From CAZRZN01 sp964604565 (lineage in GTDB: Bacteria > Pseudomonadota > Alphaproteobacteria > Rhodobacterales > Rhodobacteraceae): DNA of 5,429 bases. Position numbers and translations under genes: made by a program. Location: NCBI GenBank assembly GCA_964604565.1, contig CAZRZN010000274.1, positions 1 to 5,429 on the forward strand, in the 5' to 3' direction. The stretch's first letter is position 1; each line of letters starts with the position of its first letter. Below are positions 1 to 5,429 of this stretch, in pieces. Below the pieces are notes generated by a model. That model had not been told where the DNA came from, did no database searches, and saw nothing but the letters and a program-made list of their open reading frames with translations.

Positions 1-968
1 CGCTGTTCTTCTCCGCCACCATGGCGCCGGAGATCGAGCGGATCACCAATACCTTTCTGTCCTCCCCCGCGAGGATCGAGGTTGCCCGCCAGGCCAGCGC
101 GTCGGAGACGATCGAACAAGCGGCCATCGTGTTCAAAGCGTCGCGCAAGGATCGCGAGGCCAGCGAAAAACGCCGCGTCCTGCGTGCGCTGATCGACGCG
201 GAGGGCGAAGCCTGCACAAATGCCATCATCTTCTGCAATCGCAAAGTGGATGTCGATGTGGTTGCCAAGTCGCTGAAAAAATACGGCTATGACGCAGCCC
301 CCATCCACGGCGATCTGGACCAGTCACAGCGCACCCGGACGCTTGACGGCTTTCGCGACGGAACGCTGCGCTTTCTCGTGGCGTCGGACGTGGCGGCGCG
401 CGGGCTGGACATTCCGTCAGTCAGCCATGTGTTCAACTTCGACGTGCCCAGCCACGCCGAGGATTACATCCACCGCATCGGTCGCACGGGTCGTGCCGGG
501 CGTTCCGGCAAGGCGTTCACCATTTGCGTGGCACGGGACGAAAAATACTTCGAGGCGGTCGAAAAACTGCTTCAGAAGGATATCCCGCGTGTCGACAACC
601 CGGTGAAGTCCGCGCCCGAGGAAACCCCGTCCGCGCAGGCCACCACTGAGGAATCCCCCCGCAGGAGCAGCCGCCGCCGCTCCGACGCGCGTTCCGGATC
701 CCGCAAGGCCCGCACCGAAGAGGCGGCTCCCGTTGTGGACAGCCCCGCTGAGACTGCGGCGCCGTCCGAGGAGCCTCAGACCGCCGACGTTGTCGAGGCA
801 GATCCGCCCCGTCCGGTCGAAAGCGTCCGGTCGGCTGACACGACGCGGAGACCCGATTCTCATCGCGGTTCCGACCGTCGCGGCGGGCGCGACAGCAAGG
901 TTGTCGGCATGGGTGATCACATGCCGGAATTCATCGCCCTCAGCTTCGAAGAACGGCGCGCCGGCTAA
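1..968 (+). CDS. DEAD-box ATP-dependent RNA helicase, C-terminal part (5' end outside window)
   Basis: Superfamily 2 helicase that unwinds or remodels RNA using ATP, presumably in the cytoplasm. The reading frame is already open at base 3 and begins LFFSATMAPEIERI, so the true start lies upstream; the ATG at 21 is internal. Of 321 visible residues, SAT (motif III) is at 4-6, AIIFCNRK (motif IV) near 74-81, IHGDLDQ at 101-107, ASDVAARGLDIPSV (motif V) at 127-140, and HRIGRTGRAGR (motif VI) at 157-167. Motifs Q, I and II (DEAD) would lie upstream and are not seen. After about residue 197 comes a tail of some 120 residues rich in Arg, Ser, Glu, Pro and Ala, probably disordered and RNA-binding, ending in a more ordered-looking GMGDHMPEFIALSFEERRAG. 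The gene stops at TAA 966-968 and converges on rnj. It is RhlE/DeaD-like, but the subgroup cannot be fixed without the N-terminus. Confidence 0.95.
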   Translation, partial: LFFSATMAPEIERITNTFLSSPARIEVARQASASETIEQAAIVFKASRKDREASEKRRVLRALIDAEGEACTNAIIFCNRKVDVDVVAKSLKKYGYDAAPIHGDLDQSQRTRTLDGFRDGTLRFLVASDVAARGLDIPSVSHVFNFDVPSHAEDYIHRIGRTGRAGRSGKAFTICVARDEKYFEAVEKLLQKDIPRVDNPVKSAPEETPSAQATTEESPRRSSRRRSDARSGSRKARTEEAAPVVDSPAETAAPSEEPQTADVVEADPPRPVESVRSADTTRRPDSHRGSDRRGGRDSKVVGMGDHMPEFIALSFEERRAG

Positions 969-1071
969 GGGGCAACACCAAGGCCTGTCAGCCGACCTGT
1001 CGTCCTTTGTTGGCGCAATGGATGTGAAATCCTATTCCGGGCAGTCTGGCCGCCTTCCCAAAATACCAAGA

Positions 1072-1098
1072 GGCGCAGGAAAATTCCTGCGCCTTTTT
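1072..1098 (+). terminator. Rho-independent terminator of the helicase gene
   Basis: GGCGCAGGA (1072-1080) pairs perfectly with TCCTGCGCC (1085-1093) around a four-base loop, followed directly by five T (1094-1098). The pairing could extend inward by one more A-T pair, but that would leave a two-base loop. The site is 103 bases after the helicase stop codon. Read on the minus strand the same hairpin is followed only by TCTTGGTATTTT, so it might also weakly stop transcripts coming from rnj, about 480 bases away. Confidence 0.92.
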
Positions 1099-1133
1099 CC
1101 ATTCCGGCAGATACCTTCGGCAGCCATTCCGGC

Positions 1134-1166
1134 TCTGCTCGGACGGATCTGCTCGGACGGATCTGC
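1134..1166. repeat. 14-base tandem repeat, about 2.4 copies
   Basis: The unit TCTGCTCGGACGGA occurs at 1134-1147 and again, identical, at 1148-1161, followed by a partial third copy TCTGC at 1162-1166. It is in non-coding DNA just past the helicase terminator. It is flanked by the perfect inverted pair GATACCTT (1110-1117) and AAGGTATC (1171-1178), so the tandem copies would sit in the loop of any hairpin formed by these arms. The length is not a multiple of three, which argues against coding use. A slippage product is the simplest explanation. Confidence 0.85.
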
Positions 1167-1437
1167 GCGAAAGGTATCCTTGTCCGATGCCGAAACCCTT
1201 TCACGACACCCTGACCCTGCCGGGTAAGGGACGCCGCCAAACTCTCAATACATCGAGGTTCACGGGTGACCCGTAGACGGATGGGTTCGAAAAAGGTGCG
1301 CTCCAAGTTGCCACGAAATCCAGCGGGCCTATGACGCGCAGGGTGGCACCCCATCCACGCCCGAAGACCTCATGCCACCTGACCGTCGCCGAGGAGTGCA
1401 CAAAGACTGTCGGCTTTTGAGTGCGGCGGGCCTCCGA

Positions 1438-1517
1438 CAAGGCATCGGGTGACGGAACCCTCCAGCGCCATGCCTTGGGGCCGTCAATCCGGCGCCCTGC
1501 CCCAGCCGCCCAAGGCA
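1438..1517. repeat. Mutually exclusive inverted repeats
   Basis: Three short blocks can pair in two alternative ways. CAAGGCAT (1438-1445) is the exact complement of ATGCCTTG (1470-1477). Almost the same central block, TGCCTTGGG (1471-1479), is the exact complement of CCCAAGGCA (1509-1517). The outer blocks therefore share the direct repeat CAAGGCA, and the middle one can pair with only one at a time. This is visible in the sequence; whether the region is transcribed, or whether the pairing matters, is unknown. There is no T-run to make either hairpin a terminator. Confidence 0.5.
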
Positions 1518-1572
1518 GGTATGCCGGAGGGTGCGCCGCCGACCTGCGCCGCAAAGCGCCAAGCGGCACGCA

Positions 1573-3240
1573 TCAGTTCAGACGGCTGACCACCACCGTG
1601 ACTTCGGGTTTCTTGCCGATCTCGTTCGAAGATGTGTTGCGCACGATACGCCGCAACCCTTCCTCCAACTTGTCGTCATCCTTCAATGTCTTGGCCGCGG
1701 CACGCCCCATGAATTGCGACAGATCCTCTTCGAGGATCTCCACCAGCGGGGCATGGCTGCGCCCGGTTTCCGGCAGACCCATCAGATCGCACCAGGGATC
1801 CCCCAGCGGTGCATCCTCCTCATCCAGAATGACCGTCACGACCACATGGCCGTTCAACGCCATGCGGATACGGTCCCGCACGATTCCGTCCAGCGCCCCG
1901 ATCTGCACCGAGCCGTCCAGATAGGTGCGTCCGGTCTCGATGTATTCGGCCACGCGGGGCGCATTGCCCGTCAGCTCGATCATCATGCCATTGACCGCAA
2001 GCACGCCGGTCCGTCCCTTCGCATCCGCGATCCGCGCATGTTCGCGCAGGTGGCGATGTTCTCCATGCATCGGCACCACGATCTGCGGCTGCACAAGATC
2101 CTGCACCGTTTCCAGATCGGGCCGGTTGGCATGGCCGGAGACGTGATAATCGCCCATGCTGTCATCGACAACGTCCACGCCCTTTTCGGACAGTTGGTTC
2201 ATGATCCGGATCACGCCGCGCTCATTGCCCGGAATGGTCTTGGACGAGAAGAGGAACAGATCACCCTCTTTCAGCTCGATCCCGTTGTATTTGCCGCGTG
2301 CCAGTTGCGCACTGGCGGCCCGGCGTTCACCCTGGCTGCCGGTGACCAGCAGCATCAGGTTCTCACGCGGGATCCGCGCGGCATCTTCAGGGGCGATCAC
2401 CTTTGGAAACCCAGTCAGAACCCCGGTCTCGACCGCCGCCTCGATCATGCGCCGCATGGCACGTCCCAACAGACAGATGGACCGGCCCGCGCGCTCTCCC
2501 GCCTCGGCCAGCGTCTTCACCCGCGCCACGTTGGAGGCGAATGTCGTCGCAACCACCATCTGCCGCGCCTCGGACACCAGCTTTTCGACGGCCGGCCCGA
2601 CGGTCGCCTCGGACCGACCGGCATGGCGCGAAAACACGTTGGTCGAATCGCATATCAGCGCCTTGATGCCGGGTTTGGCGACGTCCTCCCACAGTGCGGG
2701 GTCCCAAGGTTCCCCCACCAATGGCGTGGTGTCGAGCTTGAAGTCCCCCGAATGGATCACCCGGCCCGCCGGCGTGTCGATCACCAGCGCGCTGCTTTCC
2801 GGAATGGAATGCGAAATCGGCAGGAATCCGATTGTAAAGGGACCGGTGGTCACCGTCTCCGGCCATTTGGAGCAGGTCCGCACCGATTTGCCCTCGACCC
2901 CGTATTCCGCCAGTTTGCCGCGCGCGATATTCGCGGTAAAGGCGCGCGCATAGATCGGCACACCCAACGCGTCAAAGGTATGACCCACCGCACCGACATG
3001 ATCCTCATGCGCATGGGTGATGAAGATTGCCTCGATCCGCGCCTTGTTCTGTTTCAGCCATGTGATGTCCGGCAGGATCAGATCGACCCCCGGGCTCGTG
3101 TCCATATCCGGAAAGGTCACGCCCAGATCGACTACGATCAGCCGTTCCTCACCCGGCTTGCCGTAGCCGTAGACATAACAATTCATGCCGATCTCGCCGG
3201 CGCCGCCCAGTGGCAGATAAATCAGTCGGCTCTCGCTCAC
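1573..3240 (-). CDS. rnj: Ribonuclease J (metallo-beta-lactamase / beta-CASP RNase)
   Basis: Zinc-dependent ribonuclease of 555 residues, about the usual length for the family, with 5'-to-3' exonuclease and endonuclease activity in RNA maturation and decay. The metallo-beta-lactamase core opens with LPLGGAGEIGMN (9-20). The metal motif HAHEDH is at residues 76-81, with further ligands expected at H144 (ISHSIPES), D166 (HSGDFKLD) and H392 (MHGEHRHL). The beta-CASP domain is inserted between, with TTFASNVARV at about 232-241 and the late motif VSGHA at 367-371. The C-terminal domain follows from about 450. All key residues are intact. The start is GTG at 3240-3238: its GTGA overlaps the coaX TGA by 4 bases, and GAGGGGG seven bases upstream is a good ribosome site. 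The last bases of the stop overlap an ATG (TGATG), but the frame that follows is only 29 codons. No clear terminator follows it closely. The identification is secure. Confidence 0.97.
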   Translation of the reverse strand: MSESRLIYLPLGGAGEIGMNCYVYGYGKPGEERLIVVDLGVTFPDMDTSPGVDLILPDITWLKQNKARIEAIFITHAHEDHVGAVGHTFDALGVPIYARAFTANIARGKLAEYGVEGKSVRTCSKWPETVTTGPFTIGFLPISHSIPESSALVIDTPAGRVIHSGDFKLDTTPLVGEPWDPALWEDVAKPGIKALICDSTNVFSRHAGRSEATVGPAVEKLVSEARQMVVATTFASNVARVKTLAEAGERAGRSICLLGRAMRRMIEAAVETGVLTGFPKVIAPEDAARIPRENLMLLVTGSQGERRAASAQLARGKYNGIELKEGDLFLFSSKTIPGNERGVIRIMNQLSEKGVDVVDDSMGDYHVSGHANRPDLETVQDLVQPQIVVPMHGEHRHLREHARIADAKGRTGVLAVNGMMIELTGNAPRVAEYIETGRTYLDGSVQIGALDGIVRDRIRMALNGHVVVTVILDEEDAPLGDPWCDLMGLPETGRSHAPLVEILEEDLSQFMGRAAAKTLKDDDKLEEGLRRIVRNTSSNEIGKKPEVTVVVSRLN

Positions 3241-4019
3241 GCGCGTGCCCCCTCGCTCTTGTTGTATTTATGAATCACGACCAGCCCGTGCATGGTCAAA
3301 AACTCCTCGAACGCATCGAAAAGCGGTTCAGCCTGCTGGAACAGCGGCGCCAGACCGCCCGTGGCGATCACCTTCATCGGCCGCTCCCGCTCTGCGATGA
3401 TGCGGGTGCAGATCTCCCGCAGCAGACCCACGTAGCCCCAGAAAACACCCGACTGCATGCAGGCCACGGTGTTCGTGCCGACCACGCGCTGCGGCTTCGA
3501 TATGTCCACATGCGGCAGGGCCGCCGCCGCAAGATGCAACGCCTCGAGGCTGAGGTTCACCCCCGGAGAGATGACACCGCCGACATAGGCCCCATCGCTG
3601 TCCACCACGTCAAAGGTGGTCGCGGTCCCGAAATCGACGATGATCAGATCCCCGCCATAGAGGTCGTAGCCCGCCACCGTATTCACCAACCGATCCGGCC
3701 CCACCTGCGTGCCTTCGTCCACCCGCACATCCACCGGCAACCGGCATTCCGGCTTGCCCACAACCAGCGGCCGCGTGTTGAAATAGCGGTCGGCCAATAC
3801 CCGGAGGTTGAAGACCACGCGCGGCACGGTGGACGAGATGATGACATCGGTGATATTGGCCTCGATCTTCTGAAATGCCATCAGCGTGGACAACCAGACA
3901 TAATACTGATCCGCCGTCCGCTGATGTTCGGTCGAGGTGCGCCATGTGGCAATGAAATCATGGCCGTCCCAAATCGAGAAAACCGTATTGGTGTTACCAC
4001 AGTCGATGGCCAGAAGCAT
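3237..4019 (-). CDS. coaX: Type III pantothenate kinase
   Basis: Phosphorylates pantothenate with ATP, the first step of coenzyme A synthesis, in the cytoplasm. At 260 residues it matches the usual length. It has the ASKHA-fold signatures in order: DCGNTNT (6-12, phosphate 1 loop), GPDRLVN (107-113, with D109 as the expected catalytic base), DFGTATTFD (129-137, phosphate 2), GGVISPG (147-153) and ATGGLA (219-224, adenosine site). Type III enzymes need a monovalent cation and, unlike CoaA, are not feedback-inhibited by CoA; that is family knowledge. The start is ATG 4019-4017, nine bases after the birA stop. The upstream bases (TAGGCG, sharing the birA TAG) are a weak ribosome site, so reinitiation after birA is likely. 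The 3' end overlaps rnj. The family also includes the Baf regulator-like name in some annotations, but the intact active site supports the kinase. Confidence 0.96.
   Translation of the reverse strand: MLLAIDCGNTNTVFSIWDGHDFIATWRTSTEHQRTADQYYVWLSTLMAFQKIEANITDVIISSTVPRVVFNLRVLADRYFNTRPLVVGKPECRLPVDVRVDEGTQVGPDRLVNTVAGYDLYGGDLIIVDFGTATTFDVVDSDGAYVGGVISPGVNLSLEALHLAAAALPHVDISKPQRVVGTNTVACMQSGVFWGYVGLLREICTRIIAERERPMKVIATGGLAPLFQQAEPLFDAFEEFLTMHGLVVIHKYNKSEGARA
3248..3254 (-). promoter_or_regulatory. Ribosome binding site for rnj, inside the end of coaX
   Basis: On the minus strand GAGGGGG lies seven bases before the GTG at 3240. It falls within the last codons of coaX. Together with the 4-base stop/start overlap it supports GTG as the rnj start and suggests translational coupling of the two genes. 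Confidence 0.65.
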
Positions 4020-4028
4020 GAGACACGC

Positions 4029-4778
4029 CTATTCGAAGAAAACATCCGCCGCGGCAATCGTGACCCGGCCTCGCGATGTCTTTAGGACAAGTTGACCGGC
4101 GCCGTCCACCGTCTCGAAGATCCCCGTCCGGGTCTCCCGCAGGGTGCGCGCGGTCACTGTCTCTCCCAGACGCGCCGCGCGGCTGAGCCAGAGACTGCGG
4201 ATCGGGTCGAACCCGTAGGTCACGAAACTCTCTTCGTGGCGCGCCCATGCCACCGCAAGGGCCTCAAGGAACGCTTCAGGCGTGACCCTAACGCCAGTCT
4301 CGCCCAGCAGGGACACCGGCGCAACCGCGTCCGGTTCGACCGCCGCCTGATCCGGGGTCGACAGCAGGTTGACCCCGATCCCGATCGCCAGATGCCGGTC
4401 CGGGCCGCCCAGGCCTTCCAGCAGGATACCGGCCAGCTTGCCGCCGTTCGCCAGAACGTCATTCGGCCATTTCAGCGCCAGCCCAACGGCGGTCCCGCTG
4501 ACCGCGGCCACCGCATCGAACAGCGCAAGCGACGCCACGAAGGATCGCAACGCCACCACATCCGGCGTCTCTCGCGGGCGCATTACAAGTGTCGCGGCGA
4601 AATTGCCCGGCGGGTTCAGCCACGCCCGTCCACGGCGCCCACGTGCCGCCGTCTGACGCAGACCGAGGATCCACTCCGGTCCCGACAGGCCGGACGCCAC
4701 GCGCGCCGCCTCGGCATTGGTGCTGTCAACGACCGGCAGGACGCGCCGGCCGTAGCCTTCGGGCCAGCTCATCGACAT
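4029..4778 (-). CDS. birA: Biotin--[acetyl-CoA-carboxylase] ligase, no DNA-binding domain
   Basis: Activates biotin to biotinyl-5'-AMP and attaches it to a lysine of carboxylase carrier proteins, needed for fatty acid synthesis and other biotin-dependent carboxylations. The 249 residues include DSTN at 18-21, the biotin/adenylate loop around 42-53 (ARGRRGR), KWPNDV at 103-108, GKLAGILLE at 113-121 with the expected catalytic-site lysine K114, and IGIGVNL at 132-138. A small C-terminal beta domain ends at residue 249. The catalytic domain begins almost at the first residue, so there is no N-terminal winged helix: it is a monofunctional (group I) ligase and should not repress biotin genes as the E. 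coli protein does. The start is ambiguous between ATG 4778 and ATG 4772 (Met3); GGGGA six bases before the latter makes it attractive. The gene probably begins the birA-coaX-rnj unit. Confidence 0.95.
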   Translation of the reverse strand: MSMSWPEGYGRRVLPVVDSTNAEAARVASGLSGPEWILGLRQTAARGRRGRAWLNPPGNFAATLVMRPRETPDVVALRSFVASLALFDAVAAVSGTAVGLALKWPNDVLANGGKLAGILLEGLGGPDRHLAIGIGVNLLSTPDQAAVEPDAVAPVSLLGETGVRVTPEAFLEALAVAWARHEESFVTYGFDPIRSLWLSRAARLGETVTARTLRETRTGIFETVDGAGQLVLKTSRGRVTIAAADVFFE

Positions 4779-4796
4779 TCCCCGCTTCTTCTCTTC

Positions 4797-4845
4797 AAAA
4801 ATACTCCGGGGGAGTCTTTCGGAGAAAGACGGGGGCAGAGCCCCC
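4797..4845 (-). terminator. Triple-hairpin element after nuoN, terminator-like
   Basis: Read on the minus strand, three short stem-loops follow one another. GGGGGC-TCT-GCCCCC is at 4845-4831, GTCTTTC-TCC-GAAAGAC at 4830-4814, and ACTCC-CCC-GGAGT at 4815-4803. The last is followed by A and five T (4802-4797), a plausible intrinsic terminator for the nuo operon. The second and third stems share two bases and so compete. The element begins about nine bases past the nuoN stop. I believe similar hairpin strings ending in GGAGTATTT recur between genes in Rhodobacteraceae, but that is recollection, not something this window shows. Confidence 0.7.
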
Positions 4846-4854
4846 CTGCCAACC

Positions 4855-5429
4855 TCAGTTCACCAGCGTCGCGGCCGCCGCCTGCGCCACACCTTCGATA
4901 CCGAACAGGTTGACCACGCCGACGACCATGATCACCGCAGAAGCCATGAGAAACCCCCAGAGGACCGGTGACTTGCCACCGTCCAGCGCATCCTCCCGAT
5001 CCTCGCCGAAATACATGTAAAAGACGATCCGCAGGTAATAAAAGGCCCCGATGACCGAGGCCACGACGCCGGCCACCGCCAGCCAGGCGAACCCGGCATC
5101 ATAAGCCGCGCGCAACACATAGAGCTTGCCGAAAAACCCGACCAGCGGCGGAACGCCCGCCAGGCTGAACAGCAGGATCAGCATGGCCAGCGCCTTGCCC
5201 GGTTCCCGCGCCGAATACATCCCCAGTGCCCGGATGTCCGTGACGGGCTGTCCGTCCCGCTCCATCGACAGAATGAAGGCAAAGGTGCCCACGTTCATCG
5301 TCACGTAGATCGCCATGTAGATCAGCATGGCCTGCACCCCCAGTTCGGTGCCGGCCGTCAGCCCCATCAAGGCATAGCCCATGTGGGCGATCGAGGAATA
5401 GGCCATCAGCCGCTTGATGTCGCGCTGCC
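4855..5429 (-). CDS. nuoN: NADH-quinone oxidoreductase subunit N, C-terminal part (5' end outside window)
   Basis: Membrane subunit of respiratory complex I, one of the three antiporter-like proton channels in the inner membrane. The frame is open to the window edge, so only the last 190 residues or so are visible, beginning QRDIKRLMAYSSIAHMGYAL, which is typical of NuoN; the ATG at 5406 is internal. About five hydrophobic segments can be seen, at roughly 13-30, 32-54, 79-97, 111-133 and 156-176 of the visible part. The conserved FSLAGVPPLVGFFGKLYVL stretch (87-105) carries the intramembrane lysine at 101 thought to take part in proton transfer. The end ...ATLVN and TGA at 4857-4855 are normal. 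nuoN is usually the last gene of the nuo operon, which fits the terminator-like hairpins right after it. Confidence 0.96.
   Translation of the reverse strand, partial: QRDIKRLMAYSSIAHMGYALMGLTAGTELGVQAMLIYMAIYVTMNVGTFAFILSMERDGQPVTDIRALGMYSAREPGKALAMLILLFSLAGVPPLVGFFGKLYVLRAAYDAGFAWLAVAGVVASVIGAFYYLRIVFYMYFGEDREDALDGGKSPVLWGFLMASAVIMVVGVVNLFGIEGVAQAAAATLVN

Larger units (their letters stand above)
969..1572. other. Convergent intergenic region, no credible gene
   Basis: This 604-base stretch lies between the helicase stop and the rnj stop. It holds the helicase terminator, a repeat-rich patch at about 1100-1178, a short palindrome ACGGGTGACCCGT at 1262-1274, and a structured segment at about 1200-1572. 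Several frames are open across the right half: minus 1201-1569 (122 codons from GTG), minus 965-1354, and plus 1421-1924. None gives a recognisable domain, and the first uses AGG and other less favoured codons more than the neighbouring genes. The minus 965-1354 frame runs straight through the terminator hairpin. I found no tRNA, RNase P RNA, SRP RNA or tmRNA signature by eye on either strand. It could be a degraded gene, a dispersed repeat or an unannotated RNA. Confidence 0.6.

Noticed and set aside
417..920. Minus-strand 167-codon frame inside the helicase gene
   Set aside because: It is antisense to conserved helicase motifs V and VI and the low-complexity tail, and has no independent support.
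1018..1227. Possible 69-residue plus-strand gene from ATG 1018
   Set aside because: The frame runs through the perfect terminator hairpin and the 14-base tandem repeat, has no clear ribosome site, and resembles no protein I know.
1281..1295. GGTTCGA resembling a tRNA T-loop
   Set aside because: The flanking bases do not form a T stem, and no acceptor or anticodon stem can be placed around it.
1201..1569. Possible 122-residue minus-strand gene just after rnj
   Set aside because: It has no recognisable domain, its GTG start has no convincing ribosome site, and its codon choice is less biased than the genes beside it. I kept the region as an open question rather than a gene.
1531..3273. A 580-codon plus-strand open frame covering all of rnj in antisense
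   Set aside because: It mirrors the rnj coding strand. The minus-strand protein has every RNase J motif in order, while the plus product is rich in His, Arg, Asp and Pro with no family signature, the usual look of an antisense frame in GC-rich DNA.
3210..4085. A 291-codon plus-strand open frame antisense to coaX
   Set aside because: coaX on the minus strand is unmistakable. The plus frame is low-complexity antisense sequence without a domain.
4092..4913. A 273-codon plus-strand open frame antisense to birA and running past the intergenic hairpins
   Set aside because: It crosses birA, the hairpin element and the end of nuoN, and its product is Arg/Pro/His-rich with no recognisable motif.

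Overview
The window looks like a chromosomal housekeeping segment from an alphaproteobacterium, most likely a member of the Rhodobacteraceae. The reasons are the high GC content with G/C-rich third codon positions, the protein sequences themselves, and the gene order nuoN-birA-coaX-rnj, which I know as a conserved neighbourhood in that family. I see no phage, plasmid, CRISPR or defence genes and no complete mobile element.

Layout, left to right. Positions 1-968 (+) hold the C-terminal part of a DEAD-box RNA helicase: the end of RecA-like domain 1, all of domain 2, and a long low-complexity tail. A strong intrinsic terminator follows at 1072-1098. Positions 969-1572 hold no gene I can defend. 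This stretch contains the terminator, a cluster of short direct, tandem and inverted repeats (about 1100-1178), and a 370-base segment next to rnj with mutually exclusive hairpins and no recognisable protein.

From 5429 down to 1573 everything reads on the minus strand: the 3' part of nuoN (membrane subunit of complex I), a short intergenic stretch with three back-to-back hairpins that probably ends the nuo transcript, then birA (biotin protein ligase without a DNA-binding domain), coaX (type III pantothenate kinase) and rnj (ribonuclease J). birA and coaX are 9 bases apart. coaX and rnj overlap by 4 bases (GTGA). These three genes are therefore probably one translationally coupled unit.

The genes serve core physiology: proton-pumping NADH oxidation (NuoN), biotin attachment to carboxylases (BirA), the first step of coenzyme A synthesis (CoaX) and RNA maturation or decay (RNase J). 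The convergent helicase is also an RNA-remodelling enzyme, but a functional link to RNase J is only inference. The parts most worth a second look are the non-coding 969-1572 region, which may mark a rearrangement point or a degraded repeat, and the triple-hairpin element at 4797-4845. I did not find convincing evidence of a new biological system.
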